Shown in pieces: positions 37,184 through 49,800 of a DNA stretch of 64,000 bases. The notes beneath the pieces are model-generated. The model did no database searches, had not been told where the DNA came from, and was given only the letters and a program-made list of their open reading frames with translations. Position numbers and translations under genes: made by a program. Source of the stretch: Burkholderiales bacterium (lineage in GTDB: Bacteria; Pseudomonadota; Gammaproteobacteria; Burkholderiales; JAHFRG01); assembly GCA_035518095.1 (NCBI GenBank), contig DATIXX010000006.1:1-64000 (forward strand). The letters run 5' to 3'. The number at the start of each line of letters is the position of its first letter. Positions within the stretch are counted from its first letter, which is position 1.

Positions 37184-37350
37184 GAAAACGTTCTCCTGTA
37201 AGGGTTAGGGAGCCGGCGATTTCAATCTCATGGGCGGCTCCGGGCCTCCACCCGCTTAAACATCTTTACTCGCGAACGAGCACCCTATACTTTGCGGGTG
37301 TGGGAATTTTTAGCATTGCTGGCGAAAACACTTCTCTACCAGGCAATCTA
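37184..37350 (-). ncRNA. Structured rpsB 5' leader, probable S2 autoregulatory RNA
   Basis: From the predicted start near 37350 to the rpsB ATG there are about 167 untranslated bases with nested inverted repeats. CACCCGC (37249-37255) pairs with GCGGGTG (37294-37300), enclosing a small stem CTCG-TTCG-CGAG on the transcript (37269-37280). GGAGCC (37209-37214) pairs with GGCTCC (37236-37241) close to the Shine-Dalgarno. A conserved leader that S2 uses to repress its own translation is known in gammaproteobacteria. Equivalence here is inference. Confidence 0.55.
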
Positions 37351-37357
37351 ATTTTTC

Positions 37358-37387
37358 ATTATAACATTTCTCGAAAATAACCCTCAA
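37358..37387 (-). promoter_or_regulatory. rpsB promoter with extended -10
   Basis: On the reverse strand TTGAGG (37387-37382), 18 bases, then TATAAT (37363-37358), preceded by TG one base upstream of the hexamer (TGTTATAAT). This is a strong sigma-70 promoter with an extended -10 and probably drives the whole rpsB-tsf-pyrH-frr run and perhaps genes beyond. Confidence 0.85.
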
Positions 37388-37444
37388 CCGCAATGGCATG
37401 CCGGTCGATTGCGGCGCGAGGAATTCGCCGGCGTGGAGCTTAAA

Positions 37445-37473
37445 TTGCCTTATCGTGCGCGTTCCACTATTCT
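37445..37473 (+). promoter_or_regulatory. map promoter
   Basis: TTGCCT (37445-37450), 17 bases, then TATTCT (37468-37473), about 25 bases before the map ATG. Together with the rpsB promoter it makes a divergent control region at 37350-37498. Confidence 0.5.
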
Positions 37474-37498
37474 TAAACTTTTTCGGCAGACGGCACTC

Positions 37499-38293
37499 AT
37501 GGCGATCAGTATCAAATCCCAAGACGAAGTCGAGAAGATGCGTGTTGCGGGACGCCTCGCCGGCGAGGTCCTAGATTACATCACTCCGTTCGTTAAGCCG
37601 GGAATTACCACTGGCGAACTGGACCAACTGTGCCACGATTATATGGTCAGTGTTCAACACACCGTACCCGCTCCGTTGAACTACGCGCCGCCCGGTTACG
37701 CGCCATATCCGTGCTCCATCTGTACCTCGGTAAACCACGTAGTCTGCCATGGTGTTCCGGGCGACAAAAAACTGAAACCTGGAGATATTCTTAATATTGA
37801 TATCACTGTTATCAAAGACGGCTATCACGGGGATACCAGTCGCATGTTCTGCGTGGGCGAGCCTTCGATCCAGGCCAAAAGACTTTGCGACGTCACGTAT
37901 CAGTGCATGTGGTTGGGAATTGAAACTGTCAAACCCGGCGCGCAGTTGGGGGACGTCGGCTACGCCATCCAATTTCACGCAGAGAGCTTTGGCTACAGCG
38001 TCGTGCGCGAATTCTGCGGACACGGCATAGGCCGGAACTTTCACGAAGAACCGCAGGTTCTGCACTACGGCAGACCGGGAACGGGTCTGACGCTGGTGCC
38101 CGGCATGACCTTCACAATCGAGCCGATGATCAATGCCGGAAAACCCGACATCCGCCAGCTTAAAGACGGATGGACAATTGTTACCAAGGATCACAGTCTC
38201 TCTGCGCAATGGGAACACACGGTATTGGTGACTGAAACCGGCTATGAGGTGCTAACCTTATCGGAGGGCGCGCCCGCAACTCCGGCGCATTAA
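37499..38293 (+). CDS. map: Methionine aminopeptidase, type I
   Basis: Removes the N-terminal Met from nascent proteins. The ATG at 37499 gives 265 residues starting MAISIKSQDEVEKMRVAGRL; the frame upstream includes the promoter and is rejected. Metal ligands are visible in NIDITVIKDGYHGDTSRMF (two Asp; read as two short motifs), GHGIGRNFHEEP (His) and FTIEPMINAG (Glu), with the final Glu in WEHTVLVTE. Divergent from rpsB, a standard arrangement. The peptide deformylase that acts just before it is encoded at 41 kb. Confidence 0.97.
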   Translation: MAISIKSQDEVEKMRVAGRLAGEVLDYITPFVKPGITTGELDQLCHDYMVSVQHTVPAPLNYAPPGYAPYPCSICTSVNHVVCHGVPGDKKLKPGDILNIDITVIKDGYHGDTSRMFCVGEPSIQAKRLCDVTYQCMWLGIETVKPGAQLGDVGYAIQFHAESFGYSVVREFCGHGIGRNFHEEPQVLHYGRPGTGLTLVPGMTFTIEPMINAGKPDIRQLKDGWTIVTKDHSLSAQWEHTVLVTETGYEVLTLSEGAPATPAH

Positions 38294-38299
38294 TTGCGC

Positions 38300-40894
38300 A
38301 TGCTTTCCTCGACCTCACTCTCCGCACGTGTGCAAACCGAAATCACGCTTACCCAGTGGAAACAGCTGCTTCAGGAACGCCGTTCGGCTTTGCAAAGCGA
38401 GTATCAGAAACGTCCCTCTCCACAGCGCCTGCTTGATTCCCACCGCCGGCTGATTGACGAAATCCTGCAAAATATCTGCCGGGTCTTGGATTTGCCTAAG
38501 ACCCTTTCGTTGCTTGCAGTGGGCGGTTACGGGCGCAGGCAGCTTTTCCCTTATTCGGATATCGATCTTTTGGTTCTGCTCAGCAAAGATGCGGATCTTA
38601 TCCTGCGCGAGCAATTGGAGAGATTCATCAGTCTGCTTTGGGATATTGGCTTGGAAGTAGGCCACAGCGTGCGCACCATCGAAGAATGCCAGGAGCAAGC
38701 GCGCAAAGACGTTACCGTGCAGACCACGTTGATGGAAGCGCGGTTGCTTTTCGGCAGTCCCAGTTTATTCGAGAAGTTTTCCCGGGCAATGCTAGCAACA
38801 ATGGACAGATTTGCTTTTTTCCAGGCCAAACAACTGGAACAAGACCAGCGCCACGCGCGCTTTTACGATACAGCAAACAACTTGGAACCCAACTTGAAAG
38901 AAAGCCCGGGCGGATTGCGCGATTTGCAGAACATTTTATGGATCAGCCAAGCTTGCGGTCTGGGCACCTCCTGGCAAGCTCTGGCCAAACACGCGCTGGT
39001 TACCCGACACGAAGCGCGCCAGATCAAAAGTCACGAATTGTTCCTGCAAGACTTGCGGATCCGGCTGCATTATATTGCCGGCCGCAGGGAAGACCGTCTG
39101 CTGTTCGACCATCAGGGTACGCTGGCCCAGCAACTTGGATTGAGGGACACGGGAAACCACCGCGCCAGCGAAATTCTGATGCAACGTTACTATCGCACCG
39201 CCAAGTCGGTCAATCAGCTTAATACCATTTTGCTGCAAAATCTGCGCGCTCGACTTGCGCCCGCTGTTTCCGTCTCTGCGTTGCCGCTGAACGAGCGCTT
39301 CCAGCAGCGCGGCGAATTGTTGGAAGCTCGTGCCGAAGATCTATTCGAGCGGCAGCCGTCGGCGATCCTAGAAAGTTTCGTGCTGCTGCAGGAACACCCG
39401 GAATTAAAGGACATGAGCGCCGCCACCCTGCGGGCACTGTGGCGCGCCAGAACAAAAGTTAATCAGGCTTTTCGTCGTGATCCGAGAAACCGCGCGCTTT
39501 TCATGAGTATATTGCGCCAACCATCCGGCATTACCCGCGAACTGCGCAGGATGAACCGTTACGGGATACTCGGGCGTTACCTCCCGGCATTTGGCCGAGT
39601 CGTAGGCCAAATGCAGCACGATTTATACCATGTGTACACTGTGGATGAACATATTTTGAAGGTGGTGCGCAATCTGCGGCGCTTCACTATGGCCGAATTC
39701 GCACATGAATATCCTTTGTGCAGCCGCCTGATGAGTGAATTCCCGAGGCAGGAAGTGCTGATTCTCGCAGGCTTGTTTCACGATATTGCCAAGGGCCGCG
39801 GTGGTGACCATTCGCATCTCGGCAGTGTTGACGCGAAGCTTTTTTGCAAGCAGCACGGATTAACGGCTGAAGACGGCGATCTGGTGGCATGGTTGGTGGA
39901 AAATCACCTGGTCATGTCGTCCACGGCGCAAAAAAAAGATTTGTCGGACCCCGAAGTGGTTTCCGCGTTTGCCTCACACGTCGCAAGCGAGCGCCGACTT
40001 ACTGCGCTGTATTTGCTCACGGTGGCAGACATACGCGGCACCAGTCCCCACGTATGGAACGCCTGGAAAGCCAAACTCTTGGAAGACCTGTACTGGGCCG
40101 CGCGCCGGCAGATGAGCGGAGACATCGCTACGCACGACGTACATTTACAGTCGCGCCAGACTAAAGCGCTCGAAATCATCCGCCTTTATGCGCTGGGCGA
40201 ACATGCGCATGAAGCGTTGTGGTCGGAGCTCGATACCGCTTATTTCTTGCACCACGACGCCCAGGAAATCGCCTGGCATACCCGGCAACTCTGGGCCAAG
40301 GTGCGCACGCCGGCACCGGTTGTTAAAGCCAGGCTCTCGGCCATCGGCGAAGGCTTGCAGGTATTGATTTATACGCCCGATCAGAAAGGATTATTCGCTC
40401 GTATTTGCGGTTTTTTCGAGCGCATCAATTACAATATTGTGGAAGCTAAAATCCATACTACGCGGCACAACTATGCGCTCGATAGCTTTTTGGTGCTCGA
40501 TCCGGCGAATAAAACCGGTCATTACCGTGACCTGATTGGATTCGTTGAGAACGAGCTCGCGCGCCGCATCGCGATACAGGCCCCGCTGGAGCCACCGCTC
40601 AAAGGCCGCTTGAGCAGGCACGTGAAGCATTTTCCGATTGCCCCAGAGGTCAGCATCAGGCAGGACGAAAGAGGCGCCTACTATGTGATGTCGGTCACGG
40701 CGGGGGACCGTCCGGGCCTGCTGTACAGCATCGCTCTCGTTCTCGTAAATTACAGCGTCGTCGTTCACAGTGCGAAAATCAATACGCTGGGCGAGCGCGC
40801 CGAGGACGTATTTCTAATCAGTGGAGACGTGCTCGCGGATCCCAAAGCCGTTGTGCGCCTGGAAGGTGAGATGCTGGATGCACTCGCCGCCTAG
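38300..40894 (+). CDS. glnD: PII uridylyltransferase/uridylyl-removing enzyme
   Basis: Senses glutamine and adds or removes UMP on the PII protein, controlling nitrogen assimilation. The protein of about 864 residues has the nucleotidyltransferase motif GGYGRRQLFPYSDIDLLVL (about residues 73-91; metal Asp pair) and a GlnD helical linker. The HD hydrolase motif AGLFHDIAKGRGGDHS is near residue 490, and two C-terminal ACT domains (about 690-770 and 795-864) sense glutamine. The ATG at 38300 is used; a TTG two codons earlier directly abuts the map stop. Genes for PII (glnB) are not in the window. Confidence 0.96.
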   Translation: MLSSTSLSARVQTEITLTQWKQLLQERRSALQSEYQKRPSPQRLLDSHRRLIDEILQNICRVLDLPKTLSLLAVGGYGRRQLFPYSDIDLLVLLSKDADLILREQLERFISLLWDIGLEVGHSVRTIEECQEQARKDVTVQTTLMEARLLFGSPSLFEKFSRAMLATMDRFAFFQAKQLEQDQRHARFYDTANNLEPNLKESPGGLRDLQNILWISQACGLGTSWQALAKHALVTRHEARQIKSHELFLQDLRIRLHYIAGRREDRLLFDHQGTLAQQLGLRDTGNHRASEILMQRYYRTAKSVNQLNTILLQNLRARLAPAVSVSALPLNERFQQRGELLEARAEDLFERQPSAILESFVLLQEHPELKDMSAATLRALWRARTKVNQAFRRDPRNRALFMSILRQPSGITRELRRMNRYGILGRYLPAFGRVVGQMQHDLYHVYTVDEHILKVVRNLRRFTMAEFAHEYPLCSRLMSEFPRQEVLILAGLFHDIAKGRGGDHSHLGSVDAKLFCKQHGLTAEDGDLVAWLVENHLVMSSTAQKKDLSDPEVVSAFASHVASERRLTALYLLTVADIRGTSPHVWNAWKAKLLEDLYWAARRQMSGDIATHDVHLQSRQTKALEIIRLYALGEHAHEALWSELDTAYFLHHDAQEIAWHTRQLWAKVRTPAPVVKARLSAIGEGLQVLIYTPDQKGLFARICGFFERINYNIVEAKIHTTRHNYALDSFLVLDPANKTGHYRDLIGFVENELARRIAIQAPLEPPLKGRLSRHVKHFPIAPEVSIRQDERGAYYVMSVTAGDRPGLLYSIALVLVNYSVVVHSAKINTLGERAEDVFLISGDVLADPKAVVRLEGEMLDALAA

Positions 40895-40901
40895 AAAGTC
40901 G

Positions 40902-41435
40902 CTACTCGTCCTGATCAAGCTGGCCGGGAAATAGCACTTCGTTGTAACCAAAGTTGCGCATGTCGCGAATACGCATCGGATACAGTATTCCCTGGACGTG
41001 ATCGCATTCATGCTGTACCACCCGCGCATGAAATCCATTTACGGTGCGCTCGATGGTCTTGCCATACTGATCGCAGCCTTGATAGCGCAAGCGCTTGTAA
41101 CGTGGCACCAGGCCGCGCATGCCGGGGATGCTGAGGCAGCCTTCCCATTCCTCTTCCATTTCCTGGCCTAATGGCTCGATCTTGGGGTTGACGAGTACGG
41201 TATACGGCACTTCCTCGGCGTCCGGATACCTCGGGTTGCGCGTTACCCCGAAGATCACAACCTGCAGGCCAATACCGATCTGCGGCGCGGCAAGTCCGGC
41301 GCCGTTCAGGGCGTCCATGGTATGCCGCATGTCCTGAATTAATTCCTGCAATTGCGGCGTGTCAAACGCCGTAACCGGTTTCGAAACTTCAAACAGGCGC
41401 GGGTCGCCCATTTTCAATACTGTTTTAACCGCCAT
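40902..41435 (-). CDS. def: Peptide deformylase
   Basis: Removes the formyl group from N-formyl-methionine. The 177-residue protein (ATG at 41435) has the three deformylase motifs [10 protein letters not shown] (about residues 43-52), EGCLSIPG (metal Cys) and [11 protein letters not shown] (HExxH). The alternative TTG three codons upstream gives 180. It overlaps the 3' end of mtnP by 11 bases and is convergent with glnD with a 7-base gap. It is not next to fmt, so a second, canonical def-fmt locus may exist elsewhere. Confidence 0.95.
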   Translation of the reverse strand: MAVKTVLKMGDPRLFEVSKPVTAFDTPQLQELIQDMRHTMDALNGAGLAAPQIGIGLQVVIFGVTRNPRYPDAEEVPYTVLVNPKIEPLGQEMEEEWEGCLSIPGMRGLVPRYKRLRYQGCDQYGKTIERTVNGFHARVVQHECDHVQGILYPMRIRDMRNFGYNEVLFPGQLDQDE

Positions 41436-42171
41436 CGTGCTCAATCAATTTCTCAAGTATGATTTTTACCCGATCCAACGATTCCTGCATGGTAGCTTCC
41501 AGGTTTTCGAATTGGATCTCGCGCTCGCTTGTACCCTTCCCTGCCGCATAATTCGCCACCACTGCGACCGTGGCATAGCACATCTCCAGTTCCTTGGCAA
41601 GCGCCGCCTCCGGCATGCCGGTCATGCCCACCATGTCCGCGCCGTCCCTTTCAAGACGGCTGATTTCAGCCGCGCTTTCCAGACGCGGGCCCTGAGTAGC
41701 ACCGTACACGCCGCCCCTTACAGTTTTTTGTTTGGCGGCTTCTGCCGCCGTTATTATTAGTTGGCGCAGCTTTTCGCAATAAGGCCACGTGAAATCAATG
41801 TGTGTGACCGGTTTTTCAGTGCTGTCAAAGAAAGTCGATTGGCGTCCATGCGTGTAATCAATGATCTGGTCAGGTATCGCAATAGTGCCCGGCGTCAAAT
41901 CTGGGCGTATACCGCCGACCGAAGCTACCGACACCACGTGAGTAACGTGTTGCGTATGCAGCGCCCAGATATTAGCGCGGTAATTTACCTGATGCGGCGG
42001 TATGGTATGGCCATAACCGTGGCGCGCGAGGAAAATTACGTCATACCCTTTGATCTGGCCAAAGGTCAATGCGCCCGAGGCTTCACCGTAAGGCGTGCGA
42101 ATTATCCTTTGATGGGACATTTCCAGATTGGCGAGCTTGGTGAGGCCGGTACCGCCGATTATCGCGAGCAT
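41425..42171 (-). CDS. mtnP: S-methyl-5'-thioinosine / 5'-methylthioadenosine phosphorylase
   Basis: Purine nucleoside phosphorylase family 2 enzyme for methylthio-nucleoside salvage. The protein (248 residues from the ATG at 42171) has [12 protein letters not shown] at the N-terminus, [25 protein letters not shown] in two pieces, [15 protein letters not shown] and [31 protein letters not shown] lies in the substrate-binding region. Sequence does not by itself separate methylthioadenosine from methylthioinosine specificity; a methylthioinosine enzyme is known in Pseudomonas. It lies between hpt and def, consistent with purine salvage. Confidence 0.88.
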   Translation of the reverse strand: MLAIIGGTGLTKLANLEMSHQRIIRTPYGEASGALTFGQIKGYDVIFLARHGYGHTIPPHQVNYRANIWALHTQHVTHVVSVASVGGIRPDLTPGTIAIPDQIIDYTHGRQSTFFDSTEKPVTHIDFTWPYCEKLRQLIITAAEAAKQKTVRGGVYGATQGPRLESAAEISRLERDGADMVGMTGMPEAALAKELEMCYATVAVVANYAAGKGTSEREIQFENLEATMQESLDRVKIILEKLIEHDGG

Positions 42172-42205
42172 ACGGAGCAAATCCCAGAGGTTTTTCGGAA
42201 ACGAT

Positions 42206-42751
42206 TTATTTTAGCGCATAGATCGCGGGCAAATTGCGCCAAGCCCCGTAAACGTCCATGCCGTAACCAAAAACATACCGATTAGGCACGGTCACTCCGA
42301 CGAAATCCGCGTGAATCGGTTTGGGTTTCCCGGTATCTTTATCGGCAAGCACCGCGCTAAAAAACGACTTTGCGCCGGCATTCAAAATTCTGTCGCGAAT
42401 TGCGGCAAGCGTTTGTCCTTCATCGAGAATATCATCTAGCACCAGTATTGTCCTTCCCTTCACGTTCTCCCGCGGCGCGACCTTCCAGTTAATGTTTCCA
42501 CCGCGGGTATTGTCGTCGTAACGCGATACGTGAACGTAGTCGAAATCCATCGGAAAATTGAGCAGCGGTAGCAGATGCCCGGTGAATACCACTGATCCTC
42601 CCATCACGCTCAATACCAAGGGTTGTTTCTTGGAGAGTTTTGCCGAAATCTCGAGCGCTACGCGCTTTACCGCATTAGACACGACAACGGCGGAACACAC
42701 CTGTTCCGCCGCATCGAGAATATGCTGGGCTTTTCGGTATGTAAGCTTCAC
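42206..42751 (-). CDS. hpt: Hypoxanthine-guanine phosphoribosyltransferase
   Basis: Converts hypoxanthine or guanine plus PRPP to IMP or GMP. The 181-residue protein has SVMGGSVVFTGHLLPLL near residue 47, the PRPP-binding loop ILVLDDILDEGQTLAAIRD (about residues 100-118), and the C-terminal FVGVTVPNRYVFGYGMDV base-binding region. It is 34 bases upstream of mtnP on the transcript, so hypoxanthine released by methylthioinosine cleavage could be salvaged by its neighbour (inference). Confidence 0.93.
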   Translation of the reverse strand: MKLTYRKAQHILDAAEQVCSAVVVSNAVKRVALEISAKLSKKQPLVLSVMGGSVVFTGHLLPLLNFPMDFDYVHVSRYDDNTRGGNINWKVAPRENVKGRTILVLDDILDEGQTLAAIRDRILNAGAKSFFSAVLADKDTGKPKPIHADFVGVTVPNRYVFGYGMDVYGAWRNLPAIYALK

Positions 42752-42781
42752 GCAAGATACAGCACTAGATAAGCCCGCAAA

Positions 42782-43699
42782 TTATACCCGGCCCGATTTG
42801 GGCACGCGACAACCCAGCGAAGTAAGATATGAACTGAACTCCTCTCCGACCTCAGGATGTTTTACGGCAAACGCCATGGTGGCCATAAGATAGCCCAGCT
42901 TAGAACCGCAATCATAGCGTGTGCCGTCGAATTCGTAGGCAAATACTTTTTCCTCCTTGAGCAGCGAGGCAATACCGTCGGTAAGTTGAATTTCTCCGCC
43001 TGTGCCGGGTTTTACTTTGCGCAGATGGTGAAATATTCGCGGGGTCAAGATGTAACGCCCCACCACGCCAAGATTCGACGGCGCTTTGCCGGGTTTGGGT
43101 TTTTCCACTACGCCGGTAATGAGATGAAGCTTTGCTGCCACTAACGACTTGCTCTTAATAATCCCGTAACGCGAGGTGTCCTCACGTGCCACTTTCTGTA
43201 CGCCCAATATTGAACGCCGGTGGACATGGTAAATTTTGGCCATCTGCTGAATTGCCGACGGATTGGCGTCAATCAGGTCGTCCGCAAGGATAACCGCGAA
43301 TGGCTCGTCACCAATAACATTCGCCGCGCACAGCACGGCATGCCCCAGACCGAGCGCCCTGGGTTGACGCACATAGGTGCAGCTCGCGTGCCTCGGTATG
43401 ATATTCCTCACGGATTTGAGCAGCTCCTGCTTGCCTTTGGCCTGCAACTTCGCTTCGATTTCATCAGCCTCGTCAAAATGGTCCTCGATAGCGCGCTTCC
43501 CACGGCCGGTAATGAACACGAGTTCGGTTATGCCTGCCTGCACCGCTTCCTCAACGGCGTATTGAATTAAGGGCCGGTCGACAATGGGAAGCATTTCTTT
43601 CGGGCTCGCCTTGGTCGCAGGTAAAAAACGGGTGCCCATTCCGGCCACCGGAAATACCGCCTTGCGGATTTGACTCAGGATTTTTTTTCTGGATCCCAA
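42782..43699 (-). CDS. galU: UTP--glucose-1-phosphate uridylyltransferase
   Basis: Makes UDP-glucose for LPS, capsule and osmoprotectant synthesis. The 305-residue protein has the nucleotidyltransferase start [24 protein letters not shown] (split as [14 protein letters not shown] and SPKEMLP), [22 protein letters not shown], and [20 protein letters not shown] in two pieces. The start is a TTG one base after the ligA stop, with GGAA about 7 bases upstream. No ATG gives an intact N-terminus. Confidence 0.95.
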   Translation of the reverse strand: MGSRKKILSQIRKAVFPVAGMGTRFLPATKASPKEMLPIVDRPLIQYAVEEAVQAGITELVFITGRGKRAIEDHFDEADEIEAKLQAKGKQELLKSVRNIIPRHASCTYVRQPRALGLGHAVLCAANVIGDEPFAVILADDLIDANPSAIQQMAKIYHVHRRSILGVQKVAREDTSRYGIIKSKSLVAAKLHLITGVVEKPKPGKAPSNLGVVGRYILTPRIFHHLRKVKPGTGGEIQLTDGIASLLKEEKVFAYEFDGTRYDCGSKLGYLMATMAFAVKHPEVGEEFSSYLTSLGCRVPKSGRV

Positions 43700-43700
43700 G

Positions 43701-45722
<2,022 letters not shown>

Positions 45723-46802
45723 TCACGAGAACAGCCTTAAGGCGCGGGGGCTGCCGGCGCTGATATTGCGCTGATCCATTGCCGTGTAAACGGCGCTTAA
45801 TTGTTGACGAATTCTTTCTATGCCGGAGTCGTTCAGGGGAATGCGATTATCGTCCACCAGAACCCCGTCCAACGACGCGGCAAATTGCCTGGCGCACGTT
45901 AGCATTTTGTCAAATACGCGCATACCATTGGCCACGCGCGGTACATCCAGCAAAAACGTCACCCCGCGTACTGATATGTTTTTGATTTGCTCGGAAGTGA
46001 ATGAAACAGGTTCATGACAGCTCAAGGTAAACAAGCTTTCACCGTGTTCGTCCAGATAATGGAAAGTCGCGTCCTCCTGAAGTCTAAATCCGGCAGCCTC
46101 ACTCAGGGCGCGCAGCTTGGTCCCGTGGAACGTCTGCCCGTCCTGAGCAACAACGTTCAGACCAATGGATATGTCCACCTCTGCGCAGAATTTATCGAGG
46201 TCCACGGCGTTACTCAGGGCGGCCCTGCGCTCGGCAAACTGCACCGCGGCACCGGTATTCTCCGCGAAACCTTGCAGCATGTCGCAAAACAACGCAAGCT
46301 GCGACTCATTCACGAAACCGGAGCGATCCGCGAGCTGCAGCCCCACTCTGATGCGGATATATCTGGCATCGGCGGTCTCCTCAAGCCTTTCCCAGGTTGA
46401 AGTTTTTTCGCGGAAGCCCAGACAGGTTATCCGCCGTCCAAACTCCAAAAGATATTTTAAAAACGTTTTCACAACCTCCGGCGGAAACGAGTCGGCGCGG
46501 CTGATTTCTGCAATAAACATTATCTCCGGATCCAGTACCGCGGGCGCTTTGTCAGCCAAGGGCGCGCGTTGCTCAGGCACGGTGTCCTTCGCTTCGATGA
46601 CGGGTTCCCGCAACTGCGGCTCGACTCTGCCATCATCCACGCCGGCGATACCCTGCGGCGACAGCAAAACGTCCTGCATATCGTTCTCGAAAGCCGATTC
46701 GGATTTGCGCCGGTATTTTCGTTCCTGGAACCGATTGAAGAAGTAAGTGGCCGCAACGATCAATATGCCGATTATCAACAGGCTTAGCTGCAGGTCACTC
46801 AT
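45723..46802 (-). CDS. zipA: Cell division protein ZipA
   Basis: Anchors FtsZ to the inner membrane at the division site. The 359-residue protein has one N-terminal membrane helix (LQLSLLIIGILIVAATYFF, about residues 4-22), a basic segment (ERKYRRKSE), a variable linker and a C-terminal ZipA/FtsZ-binding domain (about residues 205-345). That domain contains LSCHEPVSFTSEQIKN and VTFLLDVPRVANGMRVFDKM. The usual Pro/Gln-rich linker of gammaproteobacteria is replaced by a mixed, less Pro-rich stretch. It lies 10 bases after smc. Confidence 0.88.
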   Translation of the reverse strand: MSDLQLSLLIIGILIVAATYFFNRFQERKYRRKSESAFENDMQDVLLSPQGIAGVDDGRVEPQLREPVIEAKDTVPEQRAPLADKAPAVLDPEIMFIAEISRADSFPPEVVKTFLKYLLEFGRRITCLGFREKTSTWERLEETADARYIRIRVGLQLADRSGFVNESQLALFCDMLQGFAENTGAAVQFAERRAALSNAVDLDKFCAEVDISIGLNVVAQDGQTFHGTKLRALSEAAGFRLQEDATFHYLDEHGESLFTLSCHEPVSFTSEQIKNISVRGVTFLLDVPRVANGMRVFDKMLTCARQFAASLDGVLVDDNRIPLNDSGIERIRQQLSAVYTAMDQRNISAGSPRALRLFS

Positions 46803-46812
46803 AACCTGAACC

Positions 46813-49800
46813 TCAGGCGACTGCCTCGTCCCGCAGTTTCATGGCTTGTTCAATATCCACTGCGACGACCCGTGACACGCCCAACTCCTGCATGGTAATG
46901 CCAATCAGCTGATGGGCAATTTCCATGGTAATTTTATTATGGCTAATAAATATGAACTGAGTCTGCTCAGACATCTTTCGCAGCAGCTTGCAAAAACTCT
47001 CGGTGTTAGAGTCGTCGAGCGGCGCATCAACCTCGTCCAGCATGCAAAACGGGGCCGGGTTAAGCTGAAACAGCGAAAATATCAAAGCTAAAGCAGCAAG
47101 TGCTTTTTCCCCACCCGACAGTAAATGAATCGTGGAATTCTTCTTTCCCGGCGGCTGGGCTATTACTTGCACTCCGCTATCGAGTACTTCTTCGCCGCTT
47201 AGAACCAGCCGTGCGTTTCCGCCGCCAAATAGCATCGGAAACATTTCCTCCAGATGCCGGTTGATGGCGTCGAACGTTTCTAACAGCCGAGCTCGGGTTT
47301 CGCGGTCTATGCGGCGAATCGCATCTTCCAGCGTCCCAACCGCGTCCTCAAGGTCCTTGGCCTGGCTGTCGATATAAGCTTTGCGCTCGGTGGCGCTTTG
47401 TAGTTCCTCAAGTGCGGCCAGATTGACTGCGCCCAAAGCAGTAATTTCCTGCTCAAGGCGCGCAATTTCTGCTTGCAGCAAACCGGCTCGTGTACCTTTC
47501 TGCATCAGAGCACTTAATTCGTCCTCGTTGGCGCCTCGAAGCTGCTCGTTGTATTGCTCCTCATTGAGGCGGGCTTCCTGCTCCTTGAGGCGCAGGTCAT
47601 TAATCCGGCCGCGTAACGGCTCAAGCCTGGCCCCCGCTGCAAGGCGTTCTTCGTCGCTTCGCTGCAAATCAGCGGTTGCTGCCTCAACTGCGTCTCGTGC
47701 TGCAGTTAACGCCTGCTCCTTGCCTTCCCTTGCGTGTAGCACGTCCTGAAGCTCTTCCCGCACCGGATTCTCATCAAAGCGACGGATCTCAGACTGAACG
47801 TCTTGCAAATTCGCCTGCAACCCGCCTTCTTGTTCATCTATTGCTTTAATTGAATTGTATATCTCATTCATTTTAAACGTCAATGTATTTTTATTGAATT
47901 GGGCTTCTTGGGCCGCTCGCTGGGCAATTTCAAATTTTGCACGTTGGTCGTTCAGATTGCGTTCCGCGTCCAAACGCTGCTGATCGGCTGCTAGCAGTTG
48001 CGCTTCAAGATCCGCAATTCGTTTACCATACAGGCCAAGGTTATTTTCGGCATTTTGCCGCTGGTGGGTTTCACTTTCTTGTTGTTCTCGGATTTCCTCA
48101 AGTTCACGGGCAATCTGTTCGCCGCGGTGCCGGACTTGCTCCGAACTTTGCGTCAGCTTCAGCGTTTCAAGCTGGATTTCGTGTTGTTCTCTCTGAATTG
48201 CCTCCACCGTACTGGTCAACGAGGCTATTTCAGCTTGCATTTCCCCCAATTTCTGATGCGCCAAATTAAGCTCGGCGTTGCTCTTCTCCAATGCGACACG
48301 GCGGTGTCTAATTTCGTCTTCAAGCTGTTCGATTTCTCGGCCACGGGCCAGCACGCCGTGCCCGTCTGAGTCTGGCGCATGAAACGATACGCTAAAGCGA
48401 GTAAATACATGGCCGTTACGGCTCACCAACATTGCGCCCTGCGGTAACCGCTCACGTAATGTCAGCGGCCGGCTTTCCACAACGTAAACATGGCGCAGCC
48501 AGTCTTCAAGCAGCGCTTGTATGCGGCTGTCGTTGCAGCTTACCAGGCTCGATAACGGCCGCAAGTCCGCCAGGGCTCTGTCTTGCTCGGAAGCCGTTCT
48601 TTCTTGGAGCGTGAATACCGTAAGCTTTACCGGGGGCGCGTCTTCAATCAAATAATGCAAATTGATTTCAGGCCCCACCGCCACCGCGTTAAGGCGCTCG
48701 CGCAATACACTTTCCAGCGCAGTTTCCCAACCGACTTCAATGTGAATTTCCTGCCACAGCCTCGGGCAATCTTCAAGATTGTGTTTGGCAAACCAGGGTC
48801 GCAGTTTGCCGTCATCTAGGACGCCGTCCTGCAACTTCTTGAGTGTATCCAACCTCGCAATTATTGCAGCAAGAGCCTGCTCCTGCGTTTGCAGTTCGGT
48901 CCTGCGGGCATCCCTTAGTTGCTCCAATCCAGGCAGTTGATGCTGCCGGGAGTCAAGCTTTTGCCGGTTTTCGGCCAAGACAGACGCTTTGAGCGCGAGT
49001 TGATTCTGCAGGCTTTGCAATTCGGCACTCTCAGGTTCCGGCAAGCCATTCCGCTCGCTCGCCAGCCTCTCATGACGTACCTGCAATTGTTCAAGCATCT
49101 TCCGTGCATGCTCACGATGTGTGTCCTGTATTTGAGCCGCTTGCCGCACTTGAGTAAGCTCCCGCTGCAATTCGCCCGTGCGGTCCTGGCGAGTGCGGAA
49201 ATCCTGCTCAGCGGCGGGCAGCGATTCAGCTTGTATTGCCGCATTACGCTGCGTTTCCTCGATTTGCCGCTGCGCCGCGGCGAGTTCACCGCGTAATTGA
49301 GTCAGGGTTTGCTGAGCGTTGTCGCTGCGTTTCCCAAGTTGAAGCTGCTGATCGCGTAGCGAAGAGCACTGGGATTCCAAGCGCTGCCGGTTCTCGCGGA
49401 TATTCTGTAGATGCTGCTCAATGCGTGCCACTTCGGCATTAGCCGAGTAGAATTCTCCCTGCGCCTGATGCAACGCATCTCCCGCGCTGTAATGGCGCGC
49501 TCGCAACCGCTCTACCGCGTTCTCCGCCTCCCTTAATCTTGCGGTTTCCGCTTCCAGTTCATTGGTAATCTTTTGAATTTCTTTCTCAACCCGTTTCCGA
49601 TTTGCCGCGGCATCCTGTTTCTTTAGCAGCCAATGCAGATTCTGGGTCGTCTGCAGCTTAATTTGTAGATCGCGATGCTGTGAAGCTACGCGTGCTTGCT
49701 CTTCTAGGTGCTGCAGATGTTTTTCCAGTTCCTGTCGAATGTCAGCAACTCTTAATAAATTTTCCCGCGTGTCCTTAAGCCGCAATTCCGTTTCATGCCG

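Noticed and set aside
37571-38218. 215-residue open frame on the reverse strand
   Set aside because: Antisense shadow of map.
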